Positions 24,643 to 34,544 are shown, counted from the first letter of the stretch. The stretch is DNA of 35,938 nucleotides from an uncultured Frankiales bacterium (GCA_946479905.1 CAMLIA010000021.1:1-35938); one strand, 5' to 3'. A program made the numbers and translations. The notes: generated from the letters alone by a model not told the origin.

Positions 24643-25386
24643 TTATCGCCCCTGGTTGGCCACCGCGGCCGCAGCCTCGGCGGCCGCCTCAGGGTCCAGG
24701 TACTCGCCCCCGCGTACCGTCGGCTGGAGCTCCTCGTCCAGCTCGTAGCGCAGCGGCTGACCCGTCGGGATGTTGAGCGCGACGACCTGCTCGTCGCTGA
24801 GCCCGTCCAGGTGCTTGACCAGTGCCCGCAGCGAGTTGCCGTGCGCGGCCACCATGACGACCTCGCCCGCCCGCAGGTCCGGCACGATCTGGTCGTACCA
24901 GTAGGGCAGCAGCCGCTCGACCACGTCCTTCAGGCACTCGGTGCGGGGCACCAGGTCCTTCGCGAGCTTCGCGTAGCGCAGGTCGGTGGCGTTGTCCCAC
25001 TCGCTGCCGGGCTCGATCGGAGGGGGTGGTACGTCGTACGACCTCCGCCAGAGCATGAACTGCTCCTCGCCGAACTCCTGGAGCGTCGCCTTCTTGTCCT
25101 TGCCCTGCAGGGCGCCGTAGTGCCGCTCGTTGAGCCGCCAGTGCCGCTTGACCGGCACCCACGAGCGCTGGCACGACTCGAGCGCGATGTTCGCCGTCCG
25201 GATGGCGCGGGTCAGCAGGCTGGTGTGCAGGACCGTCGGCAGCAGTCCTGCCTCCCTCAGCTGCAGACCGCCCAGCTTCGCCTGCTGCTCGCCCTTCTCG
25301 GTGAGGTCGACGTCCACCCAGCCGGTGAACAGGTTCTTCTGGTTCCAGTCGCTCTCGCCGTGACGGAGCAGCACGAGGGTCGGCAT
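24643..25386 (-). CDS. gpmA: 2,3-bisphosphoglycerate-dependent phosphoglycerate mutase
   Basis: 247 residues, full length for d[15 protein letters not shown] holds the phosphohistidine H9; [24 protein letters not shown] and [10 protein letters not shown] complete the active site. It interconverts 3- and 2-phosphoglycerate in glycolysis and gluconeogenesis. It lies downstream of mshA-ybjN as in mycobacteria (Rv0489) but on the opposite strand to them here, separated by the surface-protein gene. The C-terminus has an alanine-rich tail ([13 protein letters not shown]). Upstream is a stem-loop that should end transcription from the gene at 25445. Confidence 0.96.
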   Translation of the reverse strand: MPTLVLLRHGESDWNQKNLFTGWVDVDLTEKGEQQAKLGGLQLREAGLLPTVLHTSLLTRAIRTANIALESCQRSWVPVKRHWRLNERHYGALQGKDKKATLQEFGEEQFMLWRRSYDVPPPPIEPGSEWDNATDLRYAKLAKDLVPRTECLKDVVERLLPYWYDQIVPDLRAGEVVMVAAHGNSLRALVKHLDGLSDEQVVALNIPTGQPLRYELDEELQPTVRGGEYLDPEAAAEAAAAVANQGR

Positions 25387-25412
25387 GCCGCCATCCTCCC
25401 AGCCCGGGAACG

Positions 25413-25458
25413 TCGGTCGATCCCCAGGGTGATGACCCTGGGGATCAACCGAGGATCG
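25413..25458 (-). repeat. 46-bp hairpin repeat, copy 1
   Basis: A 17-bp stem (25414-25430 with 25435-25451) around GATG. Its single mismatch is a G-U pair on the minus-strand RNA. The right arm encodes the last codons and the TGA stop (25445-25447) of the leftward DUF559-like gene. It differs from copy 2 at only three positions, two of them in the loop. It is a likely terminator, but see findings. Confidence 0.9.
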
Positions 25459-26368
25459 ACCGGAGGGCCCGCGTGACGGCCGCCTCCGAGTGGCGGAGCA
25501 TGCCCTGCGTCAGGCGGTGCAGCTGCTCGCCGCTGCCGCGGGTCGCGGCCGCCAGCTCCAGCGAGCGCAGTGCGTCGGCGTCCCACTGCTCCACCCACAT
25601 GTGGTGCGCCCCGTCGAGCTCGATGCTGACCCGCTGCTTCCGGTAGCGGGCATCCACGTACCTCACGCCGTTGGCACGCACCTTGACCTGGAGCTCATCC
25701 GGCTCCGGAAGTCGGTTCCGCCGGCAGAAGCGCAGGTAGTCGAGCTCGCTGCCGGCGTGTGCGCCGAGCTCCACGTCGTCGAGCACGACGCGCAGCAGCG
25801 CGCGTCGTCGCAACCGAGGCATGAGCTCCAGGGCGGATCGGACGCGCGCGGCCGTCGTCAGTCGTTGCTGGACGACCAGGGCGATGCGGTGCTCGGCCTC
25901 CCGGTCGCTCGGGGCGCGCTCGGCTGCGTGGAGCGCGGCCACGTGCACGTGCACGAGGGGTACGCCGGGCCGTGGGCTGACGACCCCGGCCAACCCTCTG
26001 ACGCGGCGCGGCCGCATGGTCAGCAACGGTTCCCGGACCCATGCCACGTGCCGACGCTCCGGCACGGCGACGTCATGGACGGCGAGAGCCAGCCGCTTGG
26101 CTCCCCAGGCGATCAGGGCGGCGTCGCCCGTCAGCGCTGCGCCCGGGCCTGCGTGCACGACGGCCGCCCAGCGCAGCTGACTCGCCGTCGGCGTGCCGGT
26201 GTGCAGCACGGCCACACCGTCACCGAGCGCGGTCCAGTCCCTGCCCAGTCGCCACTCCCAGCCGGCACCGGTGAGCCCGGCGGAGAGCGCCTGCATCCGG
26301 CCGAGGACGCCGTCCTGGTCCGCGGCGATCTCCTGCCAGGTGAGCGGTCGCTTCTCGGGCGAGGTCAT
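25445..26368 (-). CDS. DUF559/AbiEi-like protein with Vsr-type endonuclease fold
   Basis: 307 residues. The N-terminal half resembles the AbiEi-like proteins common in actinobacteria ([31 protein letters not shown]). The C-terminal part (about 215-275) looks like a DUF559/very-short-patch-repair endonuclease fold: [40 protein letters not shown], with the Asp and E-x-D expected for a PD-(D/E)XK-like site. Such genes are numerous and variable in this phylum; a restriction or toxin role is proposed for the family without proof. No partner antitoxin is adjacent. The ATG lacks a clear ribosome site. It is exactly bounded by the two hairpin repeats. Confidence 0.75.
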   Translation of the reverse strand: MTSPEKRPLTWQEIAADQDGVLGRMQALSAGLTGAGWEWRLGRDWTALGDGVAVLHTGTPTASQLRWAAVVHAGPGAALTGDAALIAWGAKRLALAVHDVAVPERRHVAWVREPLLTMRPRRVRGLAGVVSPRPGVPLVHVHVAALHAAERAPSDREAEHRIALVVQQRLTTAARVRSALELMPRLRRRALLRVVLDDVELGAHAGSELDYLRFCRRNRLPEPDELQVKVRANGVRYVDARYRKQRVSIELDGAHHMWVEQWDADALRSLELAAATRGSGEQLHRLTQGMLRHSEAAVTRALRSILG

Positions 26369-26442
26369 GCGAGGGAGCGTGGCGGCTCAGCGCCGCCCGT
26401 GACTCGGCCGGCGCCCGAATGTGGACGGGGGCCGCCCGGTCA

Positions 26443-26488
26443 TCGGTCGATCCCCAGGGTGCGGACCCTGGGGATCAACCGACGATCG
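26443..26488 (-). repeat. 46-bp hairpin repeat, copy 2
   Basis: Same 17-bp stem (26444-26460 with 26465-26481), loop GCGG. It contains the stop TGA (26475-26477) of the Cys-rich gene. It lies exactly 1,030 bp from copy 1 in the same orientation. Confidence 0.9.
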
Positions 26489-27266
26489 CGCGGGCGGCGA
26501 CGGTTGCGGGGTGGAGGGGGAGGCCGGTGCGCTCGCGGCACAGCCGCAGCAGCTCGTCGTACGCCGGCTGACCGATCAGCGCGACCAGCTCCGGGCCGTA
26601 GCTGACCACCACCGGGTCGGCGCCCACGTGCGCCTCGGGGGAGGAGGTGCACCACCAGTGCAGGTCCTCGCCACCCGGGCCCCAGCCGCGCCGGTCGAAC
26701 TCGCCGATCGTGGTGAGCTCGACCGTCACGTCGTCGGGGCGCTGGACGTCCTCGACGAGCCGCCGCACCGGCAGCTGCCAGCACACGTCGGGCTTGGTCT
26801 CGAGCGGGTGCAGCCCCATCCGGAGCGCGAGGCCGTGCAGCGCGCAGCCCTCACCGCCGGCGAACCCGGGCCGGTTGAGGAACACGCAGGCCCCGTCGAC
26901 GACCCGGGTCTTGCGCGCGGGCTCGCCCTCGAGCTCGTCGTCGACCGAGATGCCCTCGGCCCGGCCGACCCGGGCGTGCTCCCAGTCCTTCTTCCTGAGC
27001 AGCTTGGCGAACCGCTCGGTCCGCTTCTCGTCCGCCTTGTCGCTGTAGTAGGCGCCGTGCGAGCAGCAGCCGTCGCTCGCCCGGCCCTCCGTCACGCCGT
27101 GGCAGGCGGTGCCGTAGACGCAGGTCCACGACGACATCAGCCAGGTGAGGTCGGCCCGCACCGCCTTGCGCGGGTCCGCGGGATCGGGGAACTCGATCCA
27201 GTCGCGGGCGAAGTCGGGATCGACCTCCCGGACGCGGGGCATGCCGAGGTCGGTGCGCAGCTTCAC
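26475..27266 (-). CDS. Conserved Cys-rich protein, YkgJ-like metal-binding pattern (Rv0495c-like?)
   Basis: 263 residues, no signal peptide. Spaced cysteines occur in [43 protein letters not shown] and KPDVCWQLP. The CC...C...C...C order recalls YkgJ-type zinc/iron-chelating clusters, although the family assignment is by eye. Position next to the TIM-barrel isomerase matches Rv0495c in mycobacteria (from memory). GTG 27266 is preceded by TAGGCT at 7 nt, so the mRNA is probably leaderless. The last codons and the stop are inside hairpin copy 2. Confidence 0.75.
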   Translation of the reverse strand: MKLRTDLGMPRVREVDPDFARDWIEFPDPADPRKAVRADLTWLMSSWTCVYGTACHGVTEGRASDGCCSHGAYYSDKADEKRTERFAKLLRKKDWEHARVGRAEGISVDDELEGEPARKTRVVDGACVFLNRPGFAGGEGCALHGLALRMGLHPLETKPDVCWQLPVRRLVEDVQRPDDVTVELTTIGEFDRRGWGPGGEDLHWWCTSSPEAHVGADPVVVSYGPELVALIGQPAYDELLRLCRERTGLPLHPATVAARAIVG

Positions 27267-27273
27267 CCGAGCG

Positions 27274-27279
27274 AGCCTA
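27274..27279 (-). promoter_or_regulatory. -10 element (TAGGCT) of the leaderless Cys-rich gene
   Basis: TAGGCT on the minus strand, 7 nt before GTG 27266. There is no Shine-Dalgarno and no clear -35. Confidence 0.6.
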
Positions 27280-27321
27280 ATGACTCCCCGGGGACGAAAG
27301 GGGCTTACGCTCGCGAGCGAG

Positions 27322-28152
27322 ATGTTCGAGCCCCGAGAGCCCGTGCTCGTGCCTGAGGCGCGGGTCGCTCTGGCGACGGCCAGCGTCTACCCGGAGTCGA
27401 CCGCCAACGCCTTCGAGATCGCCGCGCGGCTGGGGTACGACGGGGTCGAGGTGATGGTCTGGACCGACCCGGTGAGCCAGGACATCGACGCGCTCCAGCG
27501 GCTCCGGGACTACCACGAGGTCGAGATCCTCGCGATCCACGCACCCTGCCTGGTGATCACCCAGCGCGTCTGGGGCACCGACCCGTGGGTCAAGCTCGTC
27601 AAGGCCAAGGAGGCCGCGGAGACGCTGGGCGCCGAGACGGTCGTGGTGCACCCGCCGTTCCGGTGGCAGCGCGACTACGTCCGGCAGTTCGTCGGTGGCA
27701 TCCAGCAGATGGCCAGCGAGACCGACGTGCGCTTCGCGGTGGAGAACATGTTCCCGCTGCGGGCCCGCGGGCAGCAGGTCTCGCCGTACGGCCTGGACTG
27801 GGACCCCACGGGGGAGGCCTTCCTCGACTTCACCCTCGACCTCAGCCACACGAGCGTCAGCCAGTCCGACGCGCTCGACATGCGCCGGGCGATGGGCGAC
27901 CGGCTGTCGCACGTGCACATCGCGGACGGCAACGGCACGGCCCGCGACGAGCACCTCGTGCCCGGACGCGGCCAGCAGCCGTGCGCTGAGCTGCTCGAGG
28001 GGCTCGCGGTCGACGGCTTCAACGGGCTGGTGGTCGTCGAGGTCAACACCCGGCGCTGCGAGGACAGGTACGAGCGGGAGGCCGACCTCGCCGAGGCGCT
28101 GGCCTTCACGAGGCTCAACCTCGCCGCCGCCGCCGACTGGGCCCCTCAGTGA
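27322..28152 (+). CDS. Sugar phosphate isomerase/epimerase (AP endonuclase 2-like TIM barrel; Rv0498-like)
   Basis: 276 residues, xylose-isomerase-like TIM barrel. The strands and metal-site segments [72 protein letters not shown] and [11 protein letters not shown] give the His/Glu/Asp pattern of the AP_endonuc_2 family. The true substrate is unknown. ATG 27322 follows GCGAGCGAG, a weak ribosome site; TACGCT at 27306-27311 is a possible -10. It overlaps the next gene by one base (TGATG), starting a four-gene rightward run. Confidence 0.88.
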   Translation: MFEPREPVLVPEARVALATASVYPESTANAFEIAARLGYDGVEVMVWTDPVSQDIDALQRLRDYHEVEILAIHAPCLVITQRVWGTDPWVKLVKAKEAAETLGAETVVVHPPFRWQRDYVRQFVGGIQQMASETDVRFAVENMFPLRARGQQVSPYGLDWDPTGEAFLDFTLDLSHTSVSQSDALDMRRAMGDRLSHVHIADGNGTARDEHLVPGRGQQPCAELLEGLAVDGFNGLVVVEVNTRRCEDRYEREADLAEALAFTRLNLAAAADWAPQ

Positions 28153-28864
28153 TGCGGCCGGGCGACGCCCTCGCCTTCGAGGACCTCGTCGAGGACTACG
28201 ACGCCGCCCGGCCGCACTACCCCCGGAGCCTGTACGACGCCCTGGGGCCGCTGCGCGACTGCCTCGAGCTGGGTGCCGGGACCGGGATCGCCTCGGTCGA
28301 GCTCGCGCGGCGGGGCCGGCTGGTCGTCAGCGACCTCGGCCCGCGGATGCTGGCCCGCGGCCTCGCCAAGCACGGCCGCCCGGCGGTGGTCTGCCGGGCC
28401 GAGGCGCTGCCGTTCCGGGCGGCGGCGTTCGACACGGTGTGCGGCGCCCAGATGTGGCACTGGACCGACGAGCCGGCGGGCCCTGAGGTCGCCAGGGTGC
28501 TCCGGCCCGGTGGCCGGCTGCTGCTGTGGTGGAACGAGTCCGACGCCGACGGCCTCCCGTGGTGGGACGCCCAGCAGGACCGGCTCGAGGCGGGAAACCC
28601 CTTGTACACCAGGGGATATCGCGAGGTCGACTACAACGCAGCGCTGCAGGGCCCGTTCCTGACGGAGCCGCCCACCTCGTACCGCTGGTCGCGGACCCTC
28701 AGCCTCGAGCTCTACGGCCGGTGGCTGCGGAGCAAGTCCTACGTCCAGAAGCTCGACGACGTCGACGGGTTCGTCGCCGCGTGCCTCGACGACCTGCGGC
28801 AGGCGTTCCCCGACGGCCAGGTCGTCGAGCCCTTCGTCACCCGACTGTGGAGGTTCACCAAGCC

Positions 28865-28868
<4 letters not shown>
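28152..28868 (+). CDS. Class I SAM-dependent methyltransferase
   Basis: 238 residues. SAM motif I LELGAGTGIASVELA, motif II VVSDLGPRMLARGL, and the post-motif segments CRAEALPFRAAAFDTV and VLRPGGRLLLWW mark a Methyltransf_11-type enzyme. The start of the chain (AFEDLVEDYDAARPHYP) is typical of small-molecule methyltransferases. The acceptor is unknown. ATG 28152 overlaps the preceding stop (TGATG); GTG 28149 is a one-codon alternative. The stop overlaps the dehalogenase start (GTGA). Confidence 0.88.
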
Positions 28869-29746
<878 letters not shown>

Positions 29747-29755
29747 CCTGGCGGC

Positions 29756-30664
29756 ATGCTCCGTCAGGTGATCCTCGCTGCGTCGCGCAGCAACCGGATG
29801 CGCGCGCTCGTCGAGAACGCGCCGGTCAGCAAGCAGGTCGTGCACCGGTTCGTGCCGGGGGCGACCGTCGACGACGCCGTGAAGGCCAGCCGCGAGCTCG
29901 TGCAGAGCAACCGGCTCGTCACGCTCGACCACCTCGGTGAGGACACGACGGACAAGGCGATGGCGCAGGCGACCGTCGACGCCTACCTCGCGCTGCTCAC
30001 CGCCCTCGGCGACCTGACCCAGGACGGCAGGGCGGAGGTCAGCGTGAAGCTCTCCGCCGTGGGCCAGACCATCGACGAGGCGATGGCGCTCGACAACGCG
30101 CGCACCATCTGCGAGGCGGCGCAGGCGCGGGGCACCACGGTCACCCTCGACATGGAGGACCACACCACGACCGACAGCACCCTGGGCGTGCTGCGCGAGC
30201 TCCGCAAGGACTTCCCGAGCACCGGCGCGGTCGTCCAGTCGTACCTGCACCGCACCGAGGGCGACTGCAAGGACCTCGCGACCAAGGGGTCCCGGGTGCG
30301 GCTGTGCAAGGGCGCCTACAAGGAGCCGGCGAGCGTCGCCTACCAGGACAAGGACGAGGTGGACGCCAGCTACGTCCGCTGCCTCGAGGTCCTCATGGCG
30401 GGCGACGGGTACCCGATGGTCGCCACCCACGACCCGGCGATGATCACGGCGGCGAAGCGGCTGGGGCGCGGCCGGGGCGAGTACGAGTTCCAGATGCTCT
30501 ACGGCATCCGCCCGACCGAGCAGCAGCGGCTCGCGGACGAGGGGGAGCGGATGCGGGTCTACGTGCCGTACGGCGAGGAGTACTACGGGTACTTCATGCG
30601 CCGGCTGGCCGAGCGCCCCGCCAACGTGACCTTCTTCCTGCGCTCCCTGGCGAGCAAGAGATGA
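29756..30664 (+). CDS. Proline dehydrogenase (monofunctional PutB type)
   Basis: 302 residues, FAD-dependent PRODH TIM barrel. It oxidises proline to pyrroline-5-carboxylate, passing electrons to the respiratory chain at the membrane. Key motifs: EVSVKLSAVGQ, VTLDMEDHTTTD, RLCKGAYKEPASVAY, YEFQMLYGIRPTEQ, and the substrate/FAD tail YYGYFMRRLAERPANVTFF. ATG 29756 sits 6 nt after a TAGCCT -10. Its stop overlaps proC by ATGA. The usual P5C dehydrogenase partner is not in the window. Confidence 0.95.
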   Translation: MLRQVILAASRSNRMRALVENAPVSKQVVHRFVPGATVDDAVKASRELVQSNRLVTLDHLGEDTTDKAMAQATVDAYLALLTALGDLTQDGRAEVSVKLSAVGQTIDEAMALDNARTICEAAQARGTTVTLDMEDHTTTDSTLGVLRELRKDFPSTGAVVQSYLHRTEGDCKDLATKGSRVRLCKGAYKEPASVAYQDKDEVDASYVRCLEVLMAGDGYPMVATHDPAMITAAKRLGRGRGEYEFQMLYGIRPTEQQRLADEGERMRVYVPYGEEYYGYFMRRLAERPANVTFFLRSLASKR

Positions 30665-31461
30665 CGACGTTCGCCCTGGTCGGGGTCGGCAAGCTCGGCG
30701 AGGCGCTGCTGTCGGGCCTGCTCCGGTCCGGCCGGCCGAAGGAGCAGGTGATCGCCGCCGAGCGCTACGAGGCCCGGGCCAAGGAGATCGCCGAGACCTA
30801 CGGGGTCGCCACCGCCGACCCGGCGGAGGCGGTGGCCAAGGCGGATGTCGTCCTGCTCGCCGTGAAGCCGCAGGACATGCGGGCCGCGCTGCGCGACATC
30901 GCCGGCAGCGTCCGCCCGGAGTCGCTGGTCGTGAGCATGGCCGCGGGCATCACCCTGAAGCTGCTCGAGGAGGAGCTCCCCCCGGGCACCCACTGCATCC
31001 GCGTCATGACCAACACCCCGGTCTTCGTCGACGAGGCGATGAGCGCCATCAGCCCCGGTACGCACGCGACCGAGGAGCACCTGCAGCTCGTCGAGGACCT
31101 GCTGCGCGGGGTCGGCCGGGTCATCCGGGTCCCGGAGTCGCAGCAGGACGCGGTCACCGCCCTGTCCGGCAGCGGCCCGGCGTACTTCTTCTACCTCGTC
31201 GAGGCGATGATCGACGCCGGCATCCTGCTGGGCCTGCCGCGCGCGGTCGCGGCCGAGCTGATCGTCCAGACGGCGGTCGGCAGCGCCAAGATGCTCAAGG
31301 AGTCCGACGAGCACCCCGTCGTGCTGCGCGAGGCCGTCATGAGCCCGGCGGGAACGACGATCAGCGCCATCCGGGTCATGGAGGACCACGGCGTCCGCGC
31401 CGCGATGCTGGCCGCGCTGGAGGCCGCGCGGAACAGGTCGCAGGAGCTCGCCGGCGGCTGA
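30661..31461 (+). CDS. proC: Pyrroline-5-carboxylate reductase
   Basis: 266 residues, full length. It has the NADP-binding GVGKLGEALLSGLL, LLAVKPQDM, VMTNTPVFVDEAMSAI, and the substrate-binding ALSGSGPAYFFYLVEAMIDAG and MSPAGTTISAI signatures. It reduces P5C to proline with NAD(P)H, the last step of proline synthesis. ATG 30661 overlaps the proline dehydrogenase stop (ATGA), so opposing enzymes of the proline/P5C couple are co-translated. The neighbouring order proC / HTH / bS22 / epimerase is the mycobacterial Rv0500-Rv0501 order with two genes inserted. Confidence 0.96.
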   Translation: MTTFALVGVGKLGEALLSGLLRSGRPKEQVIAAERYEARAKEIAETYGVATADPAEAVAKADVVLLAVKPQDMRAALRDIAGSVRPESLVVSMAAGITLKLLEEELPPGTHCIRVMTNTPVFVDEAMSAISPGTHATEEHLQLVEDLLRGVGRVIRVPESQQDAVTALSGSGPAYFFYLVEAMIDAGILLGLPRAVAAELIVQTAVGSAKMLKESDEHPVVLREAVMSPAGTTISAIRVMEDHGVRAAMLAALEAARNRSQELAGG

Positions 31462-31495
31462 AGGAAAGCGCGGCCGCGCGCCGAACTCTCCAGGC

Positions 31496-33028
31496 ATGCA
31501 GCTCCGCCTCGCCGCGCCGGTCGCCGTGCTCGCCCTCGCGGGCGCGACGGTGCCCGCGCTCGCGACGGCGCCGTCCCGGATCGAGTTCGCCGACAGCAAC
31601 GAGGTACGCGGTGACCTCGGGCCCGCGACCGGCACTCCCACCGCCTGGGCGGCCCGGGCGCTGCGGTCCCAGGGCTCCCGGCTCGGCGTCGACGCCAGCA
31701 CGTTCAGGCTGGAGCGGATCCGCACCAGCCTGATCGGCACCCACGTGCGCGGACGGCAGTACCGCGGCGGCCTCCCCATCCAGGGCACCGAGGTCCTCGT
31801 CAGCGCCATCGCCGGCCGGGTCGCGCAGGTGAACGTCGAGGGCAGCTCGCTGCCCGGCGAGCCGGCCGCGACCCCGGTGGGCGAGCTGGTCGCGAAGGCG
31901 GCGGCCCTCGGTGCCGCGAACGTCACGCACCTGCTGCAGCCGCTGACGGTCACCCGGCTGCTCGTCCCGCGCGGCGGCCGGCTCGTCGACACCTACCAGG
32001 TGGGGGTGCTGGCGAAGCACACCGCCGTCCGTGTCGACGTCGACGCCGCGACCGGGCGCGTCCTGGGCCTGGCGGACGAGGGGCGGCGCGACGAGGGCGT
32101 CGCGCACGTCTTCAGCCCCAACCCCGTCGTCACCAGCCGCAACCCCGCGCTCCGGCAGCCCGCCGAGACCGGCACCCCGGTTGCCGTCCCCCTCCCCAGC
32201 GCTGCGCTGACGTCGCAGCTGCGGGCGGTGCCGATCAGCTACCGCCCGTCGTCCACGCTCGGCGGCGACTGGGCCACCATCGAGTACCCGATCGGGTACG
32301 GCGGCCCCGACTTCAGCTACCTGCGCAGCGACCCGCGCTTCGTCGGGCTCAGCGCCTACGCGCAGGTGGACCGCTACCAGCGGTGGCTGCACGCGCTGGG
32401 CATCACGCACGTCAACGCCGAGCCGCAGAGCCTCGTCGCGCTCACCACGGGCGACGACAACAGCGCCTACTACCCGTCGCTGGACGTCATCGTGTTCGGC
32501 GGCGGCGGCGTCCCGGACGCCGAGGACGGCGAGGTCGTGCTGCACGAGTACGGCCACGCCATGCAGGACGACCAGATGCCCGGGGTCGCCGGGAGCGGCG
32601 AGACCGGCGCCATGGGCGAGGGGTTCGGGGACTTCAACGCCGCCAACTTCTTCGCGCTCACCAGCCGCGGCTTCGGGGACCTGTGCGTCGCCGACTGGGA
32701 CAGCACGACGTACAGCACGACCAACCCGCCCTGCCTGCGCCGGCTGGACTCCCGCAAGCGCTACCCGACGAACGTCGACCACGAGGTGCACGACGACGGG
32801 GAGATGTGGTCGGCCTTCCTCTGGCGGGTCCGCAGCCACCTCGGCCGCGACGCGACCACCCGCTCCACCAACGCCATCCGGCTCGTGCTGTCCGCGCAGG
32901 AGCTGATGAGCCCGACGGGGTCGTTCGCCGACTCCGTCGCCGCGCTCCGCACGGCGGCGCGCGCGCTGCACCACCCCGACTGGGCGGTGTGGGTCGACAG
33001 GGAGTCCCGGACGACCGGATTCACGTAA
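31496..33028 (+). CDS. Secreted thermolysin/fungalysin-like zinc metalloprotease
   Basis: 510 residues with a signal peptide (LAAPVAVLALAGATVPALA). The N-terminal propeptide (about 30-220) is FTP/PepSY-like (RGGLPIQGTEVLVSAIAGRV, VRVDVDAATGRVLGL). The catalytic part carries HEYGH (H350, E351, H354) and the third ligand E375 in GEGFGDF, as in the M4/M36 gluzincin families. Cysteines near LCVADW and PPCLRR may pair. There is no C-terminal anchor, so it is probably released. No ribosome site is clear before the ATG. Which of M4 or M36 it belongs to cannot be decided by eye. Confidence 0.88.
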   Translation: MQLRLAAPVAVLALAGATVPALATAPSRIEFADSNEVRGDLGPATGTPTAWAARALRSQGSRLGVDASTFRLERIRTSLIGTHVRGRQYRGGLPIQGTEVLVSAIAGRVAQVNVEGSSLPGEPAATPVGELVAKAAALGAANVTHLLQPLTVTRLLVPRGGRLVDTYQVGVLAKHTAVRVDVDAATGRVLGLADEGRRDEGVAHVFSPNPVVTSRNPALRQPAETGTPVAVPLPSAALTSQLRAVPISYRPSSTLGGDWATIEYPIGYGGPDFSYLRSDPRFVGLSAYAQVDRYQRWLHALGITHVNAEPQSLVALTTGDDNSAYYPSLDVIVFGGGGVPDAEDGEVVLHEYGHAMQDDQMPGVAGSGETGAMGEGFGDFNAANFFALTSRGFGDLCVADWDSTTYSTTNPPCLRRLDSRKRYPTNVDHEVHDDGEMWSAFLWRVRSHLGRDATTRSTNAIRLVLSAQELMSPTGSFADSVAALRTAARALHHPDWAVWVDRESRTTGFT

Positions 33029-33031
33029 CGT
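33026..33031 (+). promoter_or_regulatory. -10 element TAACGT overlapping a stop codon
   Basis: The TAA stop of the protease opens TAACGT, 7 nt before GTG 33039 of the deacetylase, suggesting a leaderless mRNA. CGAGG before the GTG is too close to be a good ribosome site. Confidence 0.55.
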
Positions 33032-33038
33032 CACGAGG

Positions 33039-34217
33039 GTGAGCACCCTCGTCGTCTGGGACGACGTCTTCGGCGACTACGACTTCGGGCCGACGCACCC
33101 GCTGCGGCCGCTGCGGCTCGAGCTCACCATGTCGCTGGCCCGGCAGCTCGGGGTGCTGGACGGCGTCGACGTGCGGGCGCCCCGGCCGGCCGGCGACGAC
33201 GTCCTCGAGCTGGTGCACGACCCGCTCTACGTCGCGAGCGTCAAACGGGCCCCCGACGACCTGCTCGGCCGGCTGTCGCTGCGCTGGGGCCTCGGCACCG
33301 GCGACAACCCCGTCTTCCCGCGGATGCACGAGGTCTCCTCGCTCGTCACGGGCGCGTCCGTCGACGCCGCCCGCGCCGTCTGGGAGGGCACCCACGAGCA
33401 CGCGGTCAACATCTCCGGCGGCCTGCACCACGCGATGAGGGACCGCGCCTCCGGCTTCTGCGTGTACGACGACCCGGCCGTCGCGATCGCCTGGCTGCTG
33501 GCCGCGGGCGCCACGAAGGTGGCCTACGTCGACGTCGACGTCCACCACGGGGACGGCGTGCAGGCCGCCTTCTACGACGACCCGCGGGTGCTCACGATCA
33601 GCCTGCACGAGACGGGCCGGACGCTGTTCCCGGGCACCGGGTTCCCCACCGAGGTGGGTCCGGCGTCGACCAGCGTCAACGTCGCGCTGCCGCCCGGCAC
33701 CGGCGACGCGCTGTGGCTGCGGGCCTTCCACGCCGTGGTCCCGCAGGCGGTCCGGGCGTTCCAGCCGCAGGTGCTCGTCACCCAGCACGGCTGCGACACC
33801 CACGCCCTGGACCCCCTCGCGCACCTGATGATGTCGATCGACGGCCAGCGCGCGGCGTACCAGGCCCTGCACCGGCTGGCGCACGAGGTGTGCGGCGGCA
33901 AGTGGGTGGCGCTGGGCGGCGGCGGCTACGAGCCCGTCCAGGTGGTGCCGCGGGCGTGGACCCACCTGCTCGCCGAGGCCGCCGGGACGACGGTGGACGG
34001 CGCCACCCCGAACGACTGGCGCGACGAGGCGGGGGAGCGCGGCGGCGAGCTGGCGCCGACCTCGCTCACCGACGGCGGCCTCCCGTCGTACCTCCCCTGG
34101 GACCCCTTCGAGATGGAGCCCTCCCGCGAGCGGCTGTCGGTCGCGGTCGACGAGGCCGTCCTCGCCACCCGCGAGGCCACCTTCCCCGCCCTCGGCCTCG
34201 ACCCCCTCACGCCCTGA
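33039..34217 (+). CDS. acuC: AcuC-type deacetylase (histone deacetylase family)
   Basis: 392 residues, arginase/deacetylase fold. ISGGLHHAMRDRASGFCVYDD contains the charge-relay His pair; VDVDVHHGDGVQ gives the Zn-binding Asp and His; LVTQHGCDTHALDPLAHL supplies the next Zn site; GGGGYEP carries the family's catalytic Tyr. In Bacillus, AcuC deacetylates and reactivates acetyl-CoA synthetase; in actinobacteria the gene often sits in this proC-HTH region. The start is GTG 33039. It is a zinc-dependent, cytosolic enzyme. The gene name is by family resemblance. Confidence 0.88.
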   Translation: MSTLVVWDDVFGDYDFGPTHPLRPLRLELTMSLARQLGVLDGVDVRAPRPAGDDVLELVHDPLYVASVKRAPDDLLGRLSLRWGLGTGDNPVFPRMHEVSSLVTGASVDAARAVWEGTHEHAVNISGGLHHAMRDRASGFCVYDDPAVAIAWLLAAGATKVAYVDVDVHHGDGVQAAFYDDPRVLTISLHETGRTLFPGTGFPTEVGPASTSVNVALPPGTGDALWLRAFHAVVPQAVRAFQPQVLVTQHGCDTHALDPLAHLMMSIDGQRAAYQALHRLAHEVCGGKWVALGGGGYEPVQVVPRAWTHLLAEAAGTTVDGATPNDWRDEAGERGGELAPTSLTDGGLPSYLPWDPFEMEPSRERLSVAVDEAVLATREATFPALGLDPLTP

Positions 34218-34273
34218 GCCCCCGGCGGGCCACTGGGCCGAACGGGGGACTACCTGCGTCCCACCCGTCCCGA

Positions 34274-34279
34274 TACGAT
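34274..34279 (+). promoter_or_regulatory. -10 element TACGAT upstream of the HTH gene
   Basis: A good TANNNT box after the deacetylase stop, about 74 bp before GTG 34353. There is no TTGACA-like -35. The predicted leader is about 65-70 nt. Confidence 0.45.
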
Positions 34280-34352
34280 CACTGTGCACGCGCGTGTCTG
34301 AGTCCGACGGTGGGGAAGCCGCCGGCCACGCGCGGGCAGTTGCGAGCGTGCC

Positions 34353-34544
34353 GTGTCCAACCTGAGCGAGATCAAGTTCCTCACCGTGGCGGAGGTCGCC
34401 GCGCTGATGCGCGTGTCACGGATGACGGTCTACCGGCTGGTCCACGCCGGTGACCTCGCCAGCGTCCGGGTGGGCCGCAGCTTCCGGGTCCCGGAGCACG
34501 CGGTGCACGCCTACCTCCGCGGCGCGTTCGACGTCACGGCGTAG
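34353..34544 (+). CDS. Excisionase-type helix-turn-helix protein (Rv0500A-like)
   Basis: 63 residues, a single winged helix-turn-helix of the MerR/excisionase kind: FLTVAEVAALMRVSRMTVYRL, then HAGDLASVRVGRSFRVPEHAV. It is distantly like BldC but belongs to the group that precedes bS22 in many actinobacteria (Rv0500A in M. tuberculosis). Probably a DNA-binding regulator with unknown targets. The start is GTG 34353. Its last codons contain the promoter of the bS22 gene. Confidence 0.88.
   Translation: MSNLSEIKFLTVAEVAALMRVSRMTVYRLVHAGDLASVRVGRSFRVPEHAVHAYLRGAFDVTA

Noticed and set aside
22837..25476. 879-codon rightward open frame opposite the surface-protein and gpmA genes
   Set aside because: Shadow of two well-supported leftward genes.
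25445..26368. Type IV toxin-antitoxin pair
   Set aside because: No AbiEii-type nucleotidyltransferase gene is adjacent; only a single gene is present.
25413..26488. Insertion sequence ends around the DUF559-like gene
   Set aside because: The two repeats are in direct orientation, each self-complementary, with no transposase or target duplication, so an IS is not supported; a hairpin cassette or terminator fits better.
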